Source: an uncultured Pelagibacteraceae bacterium (lineage in GTDB: Bacteria; Pseudomonadota; Alphaproteobacteria; Pelagibacterales; Pelagibacteraceae). Taken from it: DNA of 64,000 bases. This document shows positions 11,252 to 23,682 of the stretch, piece by piece. Below the pieces are notes generated by a model. That model was not told the origin of the DNA. It saw only the letters and a list, made by a program, of their open reading frames with translations, and made no database searches. The stretch is taken from assembly GCA_902516625.1 (NCBI GenBank), contig CABXYU010000001.1, positions 1 through 64,000 of the forward strand, read 5' to 3'. Within the stretch, counting starts at the first letter, position 1. Every line of letters starts with the position of its first letter. The translations under genes and the position numbers were made by a program.

Positions 11252-13057
11252 ATGAGCACTATTGAAAATATTAGAAATTTTGCAATTATTGCTCACATAG
11301 ACCACGGAAAATCAACCATAGCTGACAGAATTATTCATAGATGTGGTGGATTAACAGAAAGAGAGATGAAGGCTCAGGTTCTTGATTCTATGGATATTGA
11401 AAGAGAAAGGGGCATTACAATTAAAGCTCAAACTGTAAAATTGAATTACAAATCAAAAGATGGAAAGGATTATATTCTCAATATAATAGATACCCCAGGC
11501 CATGTAGATTTTAGCTATGAGGTGAGTAGATCACTTTACGCATGTGAAGGATCAATATTAATTGTTGATAGTACTCAAGGAGTTGAGGCACAAACACTAG
11601 CTAACGTTTATCAGGCTTTAGATATTAATCATGAAATAATCCCAGTATTGAATAAGATAGACTTGCCTGCTTCAGATCTCAACAAAACAAAAAAACAGAT
11701 TGAGGATGTAATAGGTATAGATACCGATAATGCTGTTCCATGTTCAGGAAAAACAGGCGAAGGTATTGATGAAATTCTAGAACAAATTGTCACAAAATTG
11801 CCCAGTCCAAAAGGCAATCTTAGTGAGGATTTAAAATGTTTATTAGTAGACAGCTGGTATGACACTTATTTGGGAGTTGTAATATTAGTAAGAATTATCA
11901 ATGGTAAAATTACTAAAAATATGAAAGTTAAAATGCTTTCAACCAATCAAGATTACGTTGTTGAAAAAGTTGGAGTTTTTACTCCTAAAGTTAAAGATGT
12001 AGAAGTACTGTATACAGGCGAAATAGGTTTTATTACGACTGGTATTAAAGCTTTATCTGATACAAAAGTTGGAGATACAATATGTGACGCATCTAAACCT
12101 AATATCGATCCATTGCCTGGTTTTAAACCAAGTAAACCAGTAGTATTTTGTGGATTATTTCCCGTGGATAGCTCGGAATATCAAAAATTAAAAGATGGAT
12201 TAGCAAAGTTACAATTAAATGACTCAAGCTTTTCATTCGAGGCTGAGGCTTCTTCTGCTTTAGGACTGGGTTTTAGATGTGGTTTTTTAGGACTTCTCCA
12301 TCTTGAAATTATTACTGAAAGATTAGAAAGAGAATTTGATGTAAATCTTCTGACAACTACCCCAGGAGTTGTTTACAAGATAAATTTGAATAAAGGGGAT
12401 ATTGTTGATTTACAAAATCCTTCAAGTTTACCTGATCCAACTCTTATTAAATCCATCGAAGAACCATGGATAAAAGCAACCGTTATAACTCCAGATCAAT
12501 ACCTAGGATCAATAATTAAATTATGTCAGGATAAAAGAGGTATTCAAGTAGATTTATCTTACTCTGGTAATCGAGCAGTTTTAACTTATGAGCTTCCTCT
12601 AAATGAAGTCGTATTTGATTTTAATGATAGAATTAAATCTATGACAAGTGGTTATGCAAGTTTTGATTATGAAATTATAGAACATAGGGAAGGCGAATTA
12701 GTTAAATTGGGTATTTTGGTAAATGGAGAACCAGTTGATGCTTTAGCAATGATGATTCATAAAGATTTTGCACAAAGAACAGGTAGAGAAGTTTGTGAAA
12801 AACTAAAAGATTTAATTCCAAGACATAATTTTATGATTCCAATACAAGCAGCTATAGGAGGTAAAATAATTGCTAGAGAAACAATAAAGGGTTTTAAAAA
12901 AGATGTTCTTACAAAAATTCATGGAGGTGGAGCGACTGATAGAAAAAGGAAACTTCTTGAAAAACAAAAAAAAGGTAAAGCAAGATCAAAACAATTTGGT
13001 AGAGTAGAAATACCGCAAGAAGCATTTATTGGTGTATTGAAAATAAATAAAGAATAA
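11252..13057 (+). CDS. lepA: Elongation factor 4 (LepA GTPase)
   Basis: 601 residues. The translational GTPase core has AHIDHGKST (G1, about 14-22), DTPGHVDF (G3) and NKIDLP (G4). It ends with the LepA-specific C-terminal domain ([26 protein letters not shown]). The protein acts on stalled or assembling ribosomes. It closes the translation block; the next gene begins two bases after its stop. Confidence 0.98.
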   Translation: MSTIENIRNFAIIAHIDHGKSTIADRIIHRCGGLTEREMKAQVLDSMDIERERGITIKAQTVKLNYKSKDGKDYILNIIDTPGHVDFSYEVSRSLYACEGSILIVDSTQGVEAQTLANVYQALDINHEIIPVLNKIDLPASDLNKTKKQIEDVIGIDTDNAVPCSGKTGEGIDEILEQIVTKLPSPKGNLSEDLKCLLVDSWYDTYLGVVILVRIINGKITKNMKVKMLSTNQDYVVEKVGVFTPKVKDVEVLYTGEIGFITTGIKALSDTKVGDTICDASKPNIDPLPGFKPSKPVVFCGLFPVDSSEYQKLKDGLAKLQLNDSSFSFEAEASSALGLGFRCGFLGLLHLEIITERLEREFDVNLLTTTPGVVYKINLNKGDIVDLQNPSSLPDPTLIKSIEEPWIKATVITPDQYLGSIIKLCQDKRGIQVDLSYSGNRAVLTYELPLNEVVFDFNDRIKSMTSGYASFDYEIIEHREGELVKLGILVNGEPVDALAMMIHKDFAQRTGREVCEKLKDLIPRHNFMIPIQAAIGGKIIARETIKGFKKDVLTKIHGGGATDRKRKLLEKQKKGKARSKQFGRVEIPQEAFIGVLKINKE

Positions 13058-13058
13058 G

Positions 13059-14150
13059 ATGAGCCTCAAATTATCCTTTCAAAAAATATTCAAAAACTTT
13101 TTTCAAATTATATTTAAAATTTTTTACGGAAAAATAACTTTTTCAAAAATTGAAAAATTAAATTTTGAAAAATTTAAAATTGATGAAATCTCTCATAAGA
13201 ATATCAGATATAAGATAAATGAAGCGCTGTATAAGGTCCCTAAAGCCAGAGTATATACTGATACAGTTGAACATGTTGCGATCATTCAAAAAAATAAGTT
13301 AATTCCTAAAGTTTCTTATCAGCAAGTTGATAGTTACTTGAGAGATGAAAACTTTAATACAACTCTTAAAATTGGAACTCCTAGAGTAATTAAAAAATTT
13401 TGTGGGAATATACTCTCATTAGTACAAGGTGCGAGTGGAAACAATTATTTTCACTTTTTATTTGATATTGTAATCAAAATTGAACTCGCCAAAAGAGCAT
13501 TTCCACCTCAGAAAATTGATTATTTTTATTTACCAAAGAAAGAGAAATGGCAAATAGATATATTGTCTGAATTAAACATTGATGAGAAAAAAATAATTGA
13601 CAGCAGTGAGTTTAGACATGTTTCAGGAGACAATATTCTTGCGCTTGAACACCCCTGGTACAAAGAAGGTTTAATTCAAGAGGGTGTAAATAACTTACCT
13701 GAATGGATAATTTTTTTTCTACGTGAAAGATTTATAGATATGGCAAAAGAGTTTAATAATAATGAGCTTGTTTATATTGATAGATCTGATTCTATTAATA
13801 ATCGTTGCAAGTTCACAAACAATGATGAGATAATTGATATTGTAGAAAAAAAAGGTTTTAAAAGTTATAGAGTGAGCGATCTAAACTTTTTTGAGCAAAT
13901 TTATTTATTTAAAAAAGCAAAAGTAATTTTAGGTCCACATGGTGCTGCATTTTCAAATTTAATTTTTTCAAGTAAGGGATTAAAACTATTTGAAATTATA
14001 CCATCAGATCATTTAAGTTTAAAATGTAAAAGATTTTCAAATTTCCTAAAATTTGACTATAGAAGATTTAATTTAAAAAGGATTCAAGATAAAGATGGTG
14101 ATATGGAAATGGATAAAAAAATATTGATGGATATTCTAGATTCAATTTGA
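13059..14150 (+). CDS. GT61/DUF563-like glycosyltransferase
   Basis: 363 residues. The C-terminal segment with YIDRSDSINNRCKFTNNDEI and then LGPHGAAFSNLIFS matches the pattern of the DUF563/GT61 family, which transfers sugars such as xylose or GlcNAc to glycans and is found in bacterial capsule loci. Donor and acceptor are unknown. The first 30 residues are Phe/Lys rich and could attach to the membrane. It starts two bases after lepA and converges with the methyltransferase gene (9-base overlap). Confidence 0.75.
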   Translation: MSLKLSFQKIFKNFFQIIFKIFYGKITFSKIEKLNFEKFKIDEISHKNIRYKINEALYKVPKARVYTDTVEHVAIIQKNKLIPKVSYQQVDSYLRDENFNTTLKIGTPRVIKKFCGNILSLVQGASGNNYFHFLFDIVIKIELAKRAFPPQKIDYFYLPKKEKWQIDILSELNIDEKKIIDSSEFRHVSGDNILALEHPWYKEGLIQEGVNNLPEWIIFFLRERFIDMAKEFNNNELVYIDRSDSINNRCKFTNNDEIIDIVEKKGFKSYRVSDLNFFEQIYLFKKAKVILGPHGAAFSNLIFSSKGLKLFEIIPSDHLSLKCKRFSNFLKFDYRRFNLKRIQDKDGDMEMDKKILMDILDSI

Positions 14151-14837
14151 ACTATCTGAAATATATTTTAAAACACCTTCGTAACTTAAAATTCTCATAT
14201 ATTCTTCGTGATTTTCATAAAAATCTTTAAATTTAAGTTTTTTAAAATCTTTAATTTTTAAATTGAGTAGTTTTTTATTTGAATTTTTTTGAATTAAAGA
14301 GACACCCTGATCAATCTTACATGTAATTATGTCACAATCTAATCTTGTTCTAAAATTAACAATCGCTTTCCATACATCGCCATTCCAAATCATTTTATAT
14401 CTTGGTACTGCTTGTTGATGTAATGTGTTTGGCAAAGTATCATGTAGGAGAATAATTCCACCTACATTTAGAAAGTCTAAAGAATTCTGGATATCTCTAC
14501 AAACTTGGTCATACTCATGTAAACCATCTATAAATATACAATCAAATGTTTTTTTATTTTGTGAAAAAAAGAAATCACTTGTTCCTTTAAAATTTCCACC
14601 CGAGAAGGGATCAACCCCGATTTTAAAATCGATATTAATTTTATTAAATGAATTATTATCATCACAACCTAATTCAAGGTATGTTTTAAATTTTTTAAAA
14701 GTAATTATTTCTTTAATCAAATCCCATCGATTAATATTTTCTGGAAAAGAAAAATTTATCTTTTTATTAAATCTTTCTTTGAAAAAAAAATGATATAATC
14801 TATTTATCTTGAATTTTATTTTTTTTTTTGTCTCCAA
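14142..14837 (-). CDS. Class I SAM-dependent methyltransferase (Methyltransf_24-like)
   Basis: 231 residues. A Rossmann-type SAM site is visible: YLELGCDDNNS (motif I, about 54-64), KIGVDPF (motif II) and FDCIFIDGLHEYDQVCRDI (motif IV). GGIILLHDTLP is a common feature of the Methyltransf_24 group that modifies sugars in glycan clusters. The substrate is unknown. It lies directly downstream of the GT17-like gene with no spacing, so the three minus-strand genes here form one operon. Confidence 0.8.
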   Translation of the reverse strand: METKKKIKFKINRLYHFFFKERFNKKINFSFPENINRWDLIKEIITFKKFKTYLELGCDDNNSFNKINIDFKIGVDPFSGGNFKGTSDFFFSQNKKTFDCIFIDGLHEYDQVCRDIQNSLDFLNVGGIILLHDTLPNTLHQQAVPRYKMIWNGDVWKAIVNFRTRLDCDIITCKIDQGVSLIQKNSNKKLLNLKIKDFKKLKFKDFYENHEEYMRILSYEGVLKYISDSSN

Positions 14838-15638
14838 TTACATTATCCAATCTTTAAGTGTGCTTTTATTATCACAAATGTAGTCTGGAAAAGTTTCATC
14901 TAATTCAATTTTTTCAAATTTCCAGCCTCTTTTAAAAAGATCTCTTTTTTGTGAAATATTTTTTTCTATTATCTCGATATCTGCATATCCAGAACTAGAA
15001 AATTCTTTATGTGCAAAAGTTTTTAATTTCACAGAAATCTCTTCAGGATCTAATAGGTTATTAAAATGCCATCCACCATCACTGATTAATTCAATATTTT
15101 TATTTTTGTAAAATTTCCAGAGCGGTGAATATAAATTTTTTGATAATATTTTTTGCCTCATATAATCTATAGACTTTAAATTTTTGAATTTACAAACTCT
15201 AGTGCCTTCCCAAGGACTTTCAAATTTGTTAAACAGATTAAATTTATAACAAAAGCATCTTTGCATAAATATACCAAATTTTTTTTTTATATTTATTTCC
15301 ATTAATTTTTTTGGATTTGGAATTTCGTCTGGATCAGAAAACATCACATAGTCCTCGTCATGTGCTTTTTTCAAACCATTAAAAATAAATTCTCTTTGTT
15401 CTGCTTGGTTTTGCCATTCATTGTTATTTTTTTTGAAAGGTTTATCTATTACTAAATGGATTAATTTATTTTTAAATTTTTCATTTTTAAGATTAAAATT
15501 TAATTCCTTCTTTTTTCCCTTATGATCATAATAAGACTCACATACAACAAAATAATCTACTACATCGTTTAAAATTTCAAATCTTAAGTTCGTAATAAAA
15601 TTTTCTCTAAAAAAAGTTATAGTGTCAAATATTTTCAT
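14838..15638 (-). CDS. GT17-like glycosyltransferase
   Basis: 266 residues. MKIFDTITFFRE, the core YFVVCESYYDHKGKKK and the DXD-like FSDPDEIPNP (about residues 100-110), followed by a GGWHF motif, fit glycosyltransferase family 17 (relatives of eukaryotic bisecting GlcNAc transferase). Probably cytoplasmic, building a surface glycan. It overlaps the upstream epimerase gene by four bases and abuts the methyltransferase gene. Confidence 0.8.
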   Translation of the reverse strand: MKIFDTITFFRENFITNLRFEILNDVVDYFVVCESYYDHKGKKKELNFNLKNEKFKNKLIHLVIDKPFKKNNNEWQNQAEQREFIFNGLKKAHDEDYVMFSDPDEIPNPKKLMEINIKKKFGIFMQRCFCYKFNLFNKFESPWEGTRVCKFKNLKSIDYMRQKILSKNLYSPLWKFYKNKNIELISDGGWHFNNLLDPEEISVKLKTFAHKEFSSSGYADIEIIEKNISQKRDLFKRGWKFEKIELDETFPDYICDNKSTLKDWIM

Positions 15639-16483
15639 CTTTTAAGTATAAAATTTTTAAGATTTTCTAATTCACTGTACTTTGGTTTCCAATAAGGTAA
15701 TTTTTGAAATTTAAAAATTTTATCATTTATAATTTTTTTATTTCCCCAAATAATTTTTAACTGAAAATTTTTATTCTTCTTAAGATGTAAAATAATTTTT
15801 GAAATACTAAAATTTTTGTTATTGACGATATTATAGTCGCCGCTTTTAATATTTTTTAAAACAGCAATCATTGTTGCATTCACTATATCTTTAACATTCA
15901 ATAAATTAAGTGATAATTTTTTTGAGATAATTTTTATTTTCTTTTTTTTAAAATTATTATCCTTTATTACATTAATTATTTTTTTTCTTATATCGTTTTC
16001 ACCGTAAGTGTCTGAAACATACAAATTTAAATAATTAATTTTATTATTTTTTTTTTTATAGAATTTAAGTATTTCGAGAAATGCATTTTTTGAAGCAGAG
16101 TAAAGATTTGCTGGTTCTTTCCTTTTAGAATTAAAATTTTGCCAAACTGTGCAAAAATTTATAAAACTCTTTACTCTCATACCATTAAGATTTTCCAATA
16201 TAATGTTCCCGAACTCTATATTTGCTTTTGTAATTTTTGAAATATCCTTTTGCGTATGTTCTTTAATATAATTTGTTGCACAATGAATAACTATATCTAC
16301 TTTAATTTTTTTTAATTTTGAATTCAAATCATCATGATCTTTGAAATATATAAATTTCAAATTTCTATTTTTTGAAATCTTATTAATTCTTGTTGTTGCG
16401 TAAAAAAAATTTGATTTTACTAAATTCTTTAAAATGTTTGATCCTAAAAAACCACTTGAACCTGTAATAAGTATTTTTTTCAT
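15635..16483 (-). CDS. NAD-dependent epimerase/dehydratase (nucleotide-sugar SDR)
   Basis: 282 residues of the extended short-chain dehydrogenase family: GSSGFLGSNIL (NAD-binding GxxGxxG, about 7-17) and a YSASKNAF motif (catalytic Tyr-x3-Lys, about residue 130). Likely converts a nucleotide sugar for the two glycosyltransferases downstream. Very lysine- and isoleucine-rich even for this genome. It is the first gene of a three-gene minus-strand operon. Confidence 0.82.
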   Translation of the reverse strand: MKKILITGSSGFLGSNILKNLVKSNFFYATTRINKISKNRNLKFIYFKDHDDLNSKLKKIKVDIVIHCATNYIKEHTQKDISKITKANIEFGNIILENLNGMRVKSFINFCTVWQNFNSKRKEPANLYSASKNAFLEILKFYKKKNNKINYLNLYVSDTYGENDIRKKIINVIKDNNFKKKKIKIISKKLSLNLLNVKDIVNATMIAVLKNIKSGDYNIVNNKNFSISKIILHLKKNKNFQLKIIWGNKKIINDKIFKFQKLPYWKPKYSELENLKNFILKR

Positions 16484-16565
16484 TATATTCGGCTGTAATT
16501 GCTTATATGTATAACATAAAGTATAAAATTCTAAATAATACTGAATATTAATTAAAATTTTGAAT

Positions 16566-16655
16566 GGAGAGGTGGCCGAGTGGTTGAAGGCGCACGCTTG
16601 GAAAGCGTGTAAAGGGGAAACCCTTTCATGGGTTCGAATCCCATTCTCTCCGCCA
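16566..16655 (+). tRNA. tRNA-Ser(GGA)
   Basis: 90 bases including an encoded CCA. Acceptor stem GGAGAGG with TCTCTCC (last pair G-U), anticodon stem CACGC/GCGTG with loop TTGGAAA, giving anticodon GGA (16600-16602). A long variable arm, as class II tRNAs need, lies between the anticodon and T arms. The D-loop has the usual GG and the T-loop is a standard TTCGAAT, unlike the two other tRNAs in this window. Confidence 0.97.
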
Positions 16656-16697
16656 CAAAATAATCATTATAATTCAATATAAATTGAAGCAAAATAA

Positions 16698-18833
<2,136 letters not shown>

Positions 18834-18836
18834 AAA

Positions 18837-20117
18837 ATGAAGTTTTTTGAAACTTCAAAATCTTATTCTTTAAAAAAATCAACATACATTTCGTTGAGAT
18901 GGATTGGTATAATTGGACAATTATTATCAGTTTATATAGTTTATTTTTATTTTAACTTTGATTTTGATTTCTTAAGCTCAAATTTGATTATTTGTTTGGG
19001 AATACTTAGTAATATTTACCTTGTCATCATTTACAAAAAAACCCAGTTATCTGATAGATCAGCTTTAATTTTCTTAATGATAGATATATTTCAATTAGGA
19101 TCATTGATTTATTTGACTGGAGGAATTCTAAACCCATTTGTAATTTTTTTAATAATCCCAAGTGTTTTCGCGTCTTCGAATTTAGGATTTAGAACGAATA
19201 TATTTTTAGTCTCAACTACAATTGTAATAATTATTTTTCTTACATTCTTTTCAGAAGAGCTACCATACCCACTTAATATTCATTTTCATGTTAGTCCCTA
19301 TTATTATTATTCGATACCTAGCGCATTAATAATAGCAACAATTTTTCTAAATTATTTTGCAATTATTTTTGGTTCAGAATCAAGGCTAAGGAAAGAGGCC
19401 CTAAAAAAGATGGAAGAGGTAATGGCAAAAGAACATGAAATGTTGTCACTGGGTGGCCAAGCGGCTGCTGCTGCTCATTCTCTTGGAACTCCATTATCAA
19501 CAATTAAGATAATCACTCAGGAACTTTTAAAACAATTTAAAAATCAAAAAGATGTTATTCAAGATATAGAATTGTTGTCTAGTCAAGTTGAAAGATGCAA
19601 TAAAATTTTAAAAAAGTTATCATTAGAACCTAACCAGGAAGACGAGTTTATAGATGAAAATCTTACTATGAAAGATTATATAAAAGAAATTGTATCTTCT
19701 TTTAAAGAGACAAGTAATAAGGATTTTGTTTTAAATTTTGATCAAGATCTTAATTCAAAAAAAATAACTAAATCGATCGAAATTGTCTATGGATTAAGAA
19801 ACTTTATTGGTAATGCAAATAAATTCAGCTCTAAGAAAGTTTATATTAGTTTAAAAAGCGATTCTAATTTAACTGAAATAACTATTGAAGATGATGGCAA
19901 AGGTTATCCGAACGATATTATCTCAAAAATTGGTGAACCATATTTAAAATCACTTAAGGAGAAAAATAAAAGTAAAATTGGTTTAGGGCTAGGTATGTTT
20001 ATTGGAAAAACTCTTTTAGAAAAGAATTTTGCATCTGTAAATTGTAGGAATTCTCAAACAAGAAGTGGTGCAGAAGTAATTATTAATTGGAAAAATAAAG
20101 ATCTTTTAAAAGTTTAA
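18837..20117 (+). CDS. Redox-type sensor histidine kinase, RegB/PrrB family
   Basis: 426 residues: an N-terminal half with about six membrane segments (20-175), then HisKA and HATPase domains. TGGILNPF (about 94-101) is the quinone-sensing GGxxNPF motif of RegB. The H-box reads [14 protein letters not shown] with His about 214; family members usually have HELGTP, so the residue after the His is Ser here. A Cys in ERCNKIL (about 254) matches the redox-active Cys region. N, G1 (DDGKGYP) and G2 (GLGLGMF) boxes are present. No response regulator is adjacent. It starts four bases after gyrB. Confidence 0.87.
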   Translation: MKFFETSKSYSLKKSTYISLRWIGIIGQLLSVYIVYFYFNFDFDFLSSNLIICLGILSNIYLVIIYKKTQLSDRSALIFLMIDIFQLGSLIYLTGGILNPFVIFLIIPSVFASSNLGFRTNIFLVSTTIVIIIFLTFFSEELPYPLNIHFHVSPYYYYSIPSALIIATIFLNYFAIIFGSESRLRKEALKKMEEVMAKEHEMLSLGGQAAAAAHSLGTPLSTIKIITQELLKQFKNQKDVIQDIELLSSQVERCNKILKKLSLEPNQEDEFIDENLTMKDYIKEIVSSFKETSNKDFVLNFDQDLNSKKITKSIEIVYGLRNFIGNANKFSSKKVYISLKSDSNLTEITIEDDGKGYPNDIISKIGEPYLKSLKEKNKSKIGLGLGMFIGKTLLEKNFASVNCRNSQTRSGAEVIINWKNKDLLKV

Positions 20118-21910
20118 TGTAATTTATTTTTTTTTTCGAATAAATTACTCAGTTGAGAAACCATAACATCACCAAGTTCATTTACATCAGTTATTTTAAT
20201 AGCTCGACTATAGTATCTAGATACATCATGACCAATACCAATTGCTAAAATTTCAATATCACTTTTGTCTTCAATAAATTTTACCATTTTTTTTAAATGT
20301 TTTTCTAAAAAATCACCTGAATTAACAGATAAAGTTGAGTCATCAACTGGTGCTCCATCTGAAATTACCATAAGAATTTTTCTTTCTTCTCTTCTTTTTT
20401 TAATTCTACTATACGCCCATGCTATTGCTTCCCCATCAATATTTTCTTTAAGTAAGCCCTCTTTTAACATTAATCCCAAGTTATTTTTTGATTGTCTCCA
20501 GTGAGCATCTGCTCCTTTGTAAATGATATGTTGTAAGTCATTTAATCTCCCTGGCGTTTTGGGTTTACCATTTTTATTCCAGGCTTCTCTACTTTGACCA
20601 CCTTTCCAATTTTTTGTTGTGAAACCTAATATCTCAACTTTAACTGAGCAACGTTCCAAAGTTCTAGATAATATATCAGCACAGATAGCAGCTATTGTTA
20701 TTGGTCTGCCTCGCATAGAGCCAGAGTTGTCTATTAAGAGCGTAACAACTGTATCTTTAAAGTCTAAATCTTTCTCTTTTTTAAAAGATAAAGAATTATA
20801 TGGATCCATTATTATTCTTGGTAGTTTTGAACTATCTAATAGACCTTCTTCTAAATCGAATTCCCAAGAACGATTTTGTTTTGCCAGTAATTGTCTTTGT
20901 AGCTTATTAGCAAGTTTCGTGATGATATCATGAAAACCCACTAGTTGTTGATCTAAAGATTTTCTCAATTTAACTGCTTCATCTGCGTTTTCTAAGTTCT
21001 CTGCTTTAGTAACTTCATCATACTGATTTGTATAAATTTTATAATCAATATCAGGTGAGCTAAAATTTTTTTTCTGAATTATCTGCTCATTTTTATCATT
21101 TTCGCTTTCACTATCTGTTAATTGTTCGTCTAGTTTATACTCATCAATATTATAATCAGATTCAGAAATCGACTCATGACTATCATCGTCTTTTAAATCT
21201 TTATTATCGTCATTTTCAGAATTTTTATCATCATTTGATGGGTTGTCTTGGCCATCATCCTGATTCTCCTCTTTACTTTCCTCATTATTCTCATCTTGAA
21301 AGATATCCATTTCTTGAAATATTTCAGAAAATTTTAAAGAATAATTATTTTGGTTTTCTAAATTAGATTTTAAAAATTTAGTATGTTTGAGAATTGAATT
21401 ATCAAAATCTTTTTCCCAAAAACTTAACATTTTGTTTGTTGTAGCGTTCAACTCTATGTTGAGGAAATTTTTAAGCATATATAGCTCAAAAGCTTCGACA
21501 ACAGGTACGTCTTCTTTAGAGTTTAGTTGGTCTTTTCTTTTTAAATTAATTTTTTCATTATAATTGTCTTTAAGGTTTTTCTCTATACCTTTAAGCATTT
21601 CAATACCTAGTGACTCATATCTAATTTTTTCAGCAATCGTATAAAGTGATTTATAAGATGAATTTGATGGAAGATTTTTTTTATAAATTTTTTCGTCTGA
21701 AAATTTTTTTTTTAAAGCTGATGAATCTGTTTTCGCTCTTGCCTCTATAAAATCTTTTTTTGTATCTAAATTTTGTAAGTCAAAAAATTCATTCTTTTTA
21801 GAACTATTATTCTCGTCTATCTTAAAATCATCAGAAATAACTTTAAATGTAGAATTAAGAGCTTGCTTTAACTTTTCTTTTAAATGAGCACTTTTATTGC
21901 TATTTTTCAT
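20114..21910 (-). CDS. cobT: CobT-like cobaltochelatase subunit (VWA protein)
   Basis: 598 residues. The C-terminal VWA domain has an intact metal-ion-dependent adhesion site ([11 protein letters not shown], a DxSxS pattern) and [14 protein letters not shown] residues, and a very acidic Asp/Glu/Asn linker lies about 210-290, as in CobT. In B12 makers CobN-CobS-CobT insert cobalt into hydrogenobyrinate diamide. No other cobalamin gene is in the window, and many alphaproteobacteria keep CobST without CobN, so another AAA+/VWA chaperone-like role is possible. It overlaps the kinase gene by four bases tail to tail and abuts cobS. Confidence 0.88.
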   Translation of the reverse strand: MKNSNKSAHLKEKLKQALNSTFKVISDDFKIDENNSSKKNEFFDLQNLDTKKDFIEARAKTDSSALKKKFSDEKIYKKNLPSNSSYKSLYTIAEKIRYESLGIEMLKGIEKNLKDNYNEKINLKRKDQLNSKEDVPVVEAFELYMLKNFLNIELNATTNKMLSFWEKDFDNSILKHTKFLKSNLENQNNYSLKFSEIFQEMDIFQDENNEESKEENQDDGQDNPSNDDKNSENDDNKDLKDDDSHESISESDYNIDEYKLDEQLTDSESENDKNEQIIQKKNFSSPDIDYKIYTNQYDEVTKAENLENADEAVKLRKSLDQQLVGFHDIITKLANKLQRQLLAKQNRSWEFDLEEGLLDSSKLPRIIMDPYNSLSFKKEKDLDFKDTVVTLLIDNSGSMRGRPITIAAICADILSRTLERCSVKVEILGFTTKNWKGGQSREAWNKNGKPKTPGRLNDLQHIIYKGADAHWRQSKNNLGLMLKEGLLKENIDGEAIAWAYSRIKKRREERKILMVISDGAPVDDSTLSVNSGDFLEKHLKKMVKFIEDKSDIEILAIGIGHDVSRYYSRAIKITDVNELGDVMVSQLSNLFEKKNKLH

Positions 21911-22885
21911 TTAAATCTGAATGTTTACTAGCGACTCAGGCAGGTCTTCTCCAAAACATCTTTGATAATATTCTGCTATAGTATTTTTTTCAATTTCATC
22001 ACATTTATTTAAAAAAGTGACCCTAAAGGCGTAGCCGGTATCTTTAAATATTTCTGTATTTTCTGCCCAATGTAAAACTGTCCTTGGACTCATTACTGTT
22101 GAAATATCTCCTGCAATAAATCCTTTTCTTGTTAATGACGCAACTTTAATCATGTTTGCAACTTTTTCTTTACCTTTTTGATTATTAAGAGATTTATTTT
22201 TTGCCAAGATTATTTCCATTTCTTTATCCAAACCTAAATAATTTAGAGTTGTTACTATATTCCATCTGTCCATTTGACCTTGATTTATTTGTTGAGTTCC
22301 ATGATATAAGCCAGACGTGTCTCCGAGACCAACAGTGTTTGAAGTAGCAAATAATCTAAAAAAGTTATTTTGTTTAATAACTTTATTTTTATCAAGAAGG
22401 GTGAAATTTCCTTCGGCCTCAAGAACCCTCTGAATTACAAACATAACATCAGGTCTTCCAGCATCATATTCATCAAAAACTAAAGCAACTGGGTTTTGAA
22501 TTGACCAAGGTAAAATGCCCTCTTTAAATTCTGTAACCTGTTTTCCATCTTTTAAAACAATCGCATCTTTACCTATTAAGTCAATTCTGCTGACGTGGCT
22601 ATCAAGATTCACTCTTATACATGGCCAATTAAGTCTAGCTGCAATTTGTTCTATATGTGTCGATTTTCCTGTACCGTGATAACCTTGAACAAGAACTCTT
22701 TTATTAAATGCAAATCCTGAAATTATTGCAAGTGTAGTGTCTTTATCAAATTTATAATTTTTATCAATTTCAGGAACATAATCATTTTTTTTAGAAAAAG
22801 CATCTACCTCCATTTCCGAGTCGAAACCGAAAGTTTGTTTTAAAGATACTTTGATATCAGGTTGTATGTTTAAATCAGGCGTCAA
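21911..22885 (-). CDS. cobS: CobS-like AAA+ ATPase
   Basis: 324 residues of the MoxR/CobS AAA+ group: Walker A in [11 protein letters not shown] (about 69-79), Walker B in [11 protein letters not shown], and the [10 protein letters not shown] sensor-1 region. Works with the VWA protein encoded directly downstream. The start at 22885 overlaps the DnaJ-like gene by 11 bases, and together they form a three-gene minus-strand unit. As with cobT, the chelatase role is uncertain without CobN. Confidence 0.9.
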   Translation of the reverse strand: MTPDLNIQPDIKVSLKQTFGFDSEMEVDAFSKKNDYVPEIDKNYKFDKDTTLAIISGFAFNKRVLVQGYHGTGKSTHIEQIAARLNWPCIRVNLDSHVSRIDLIGKDAIVLKDGKQVTEFKEGILPWSIQNPVALVFDEYDAGRPDVMFVIQRVLEAEGNFTLLDKNKVIKQNNFFRLFATSNTVGLGDTSGLYHGTQQINQGQMDRWNIVTTLNYLGLDKEMEIILAKNKSLNNQKGKEKVANMIKVASLTRKGFIAGDISTVMSPRTVLHWAENTEIFKDTGYAFRVTFLNKCDEIEKNTIAEYYQRCFGEDLPESLVNIQI

Positions 22886-23402
22886 TTTTTTCCCTATAAG
22901 TGTTTTTTAATTGTGTGTAAGCTAAAGTAATTAATTTTAGTTTTTCCTCATATTTTTTATTACCCGAATTCATATCAGGGTGAAATTTTTTGACAAGGAT
23001 TTTGAATTTTTCTTGAATTTTTTCCCATTTTAGACCAACCGAAATTCCCAGAATACTGAAAGCTTTAATGTCTTTATGATCAAATTTAAATTGACGCATG
23101 TGATTGTATTCACTTTTAAATTTATCTTTATCCAGCTCATCCTTCAATGTGTTATTCCAAAGAACTTTGAAAAAATTATCGGAAGAGCTAAAACTTTGAG
23201 TTGGTTTATGCCATATCATATCTGATTTTAAAAAATTTAAAACTTGATCATCACTCATTCCAGAAAAATAATTCCAATTTTTGTTAAATTCTTTTACATG
23301 TTCTAGACATAACATTCTAAACTTCTTGCTATTATCTTTTTCTATGGGTGCTTTGTATTCCCCTATTTCTTTACAATTATGCCAGTCACAAATATAATTC
23401 AT
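22875..23402 (-). CDS. DnaJ-domain protein upstream of cobS
   Basis: 175 residues from the ATG at 23402; a TTG start 18 bases further upstream is possible. A C-terminal J-domain has the HPD motif (KFHPDMNSG) and a following helix. The N-terminal half has a CDWHNC and later CLEHV pattern (two Cys/His pairs) that could bind a metal. J-proteins of this kind often sit before cobS in alphaproteobacteria, which suggests it is a co-chaperone for the CobST pair; this is inference. Confidence 0.8.
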   Translation of the reverse strand: MNYICDWHNCKEIGEYKAPIEKDNSKKFRMLCLEHVKEFNKNWNYFSGMSDDQVLNFLKSDMIWHKPTQSFSSSDNFFKVLWNNTLKDELDKDKFKSEYNHMRQFKFDHKDIKAFSILGISVGLKWEKIQEKFKILVKKFHPDMNSGNKKYEEKLKLITLAYTQLKNTYREKIDA

Positions 23403-23421
23403 TATAAAATAAATATTCAAT

Positions 23422-23682
23422 ATGGATATAAATGAGTTGATAGCAATTGTAAAAAAAAAAATTAAAAATCAAATTTTAATTGAAGATATAAAGATAGAAG
23501 ACAAATCTTTTTTACATAAAAAACATAAATCGCACCAAGAAGGAAAATTTCACCTTAAGATTTCAATTAAATCAAATGAATTACATAGCATGGGTAAGAT
23601 AGATAGTAATAAAAAAATATATAAAATTTTAGATGAAGAAATGAAAAAATACATACACTCGCTTCAAATATTAATTGATTAA
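23422..23682 (+). CDS. BolA family protein
   Basis: 86 residues with the BolA/IbaG fold pattern: an acidic start, IEDKSFLHKKHKSH, GKFHLKISI and a C-terminal helix. The HKSH segment matches the conserved His region through which BolA proteins contact monothiol glutaredoxins and Fe-S clusters. It starts 19 bases from the divergent DnaJ-like gene and overlaps the aroB 3' end by 12 bases. Confidence 0.85.
   Translation: MDINELIAIVKKKIKNQILIEDIKIEDKSFLHKKHKSHQEGKFHLKISIKSNELHSMGKIDSNKKIYKILDEEMKKYIHSLQILID

Noticed and set aside
14425..14793. 122-codon frame opposite the SAM methyltransferase
   Set aside because: The opposite strand has clear SAM-binding motifs and operon spacing.
20619..20933. 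104-codon plus-strand frame inside cobT
   Set aside because: It is opposite the VWA domain with an intact metal site; a frame shadow.
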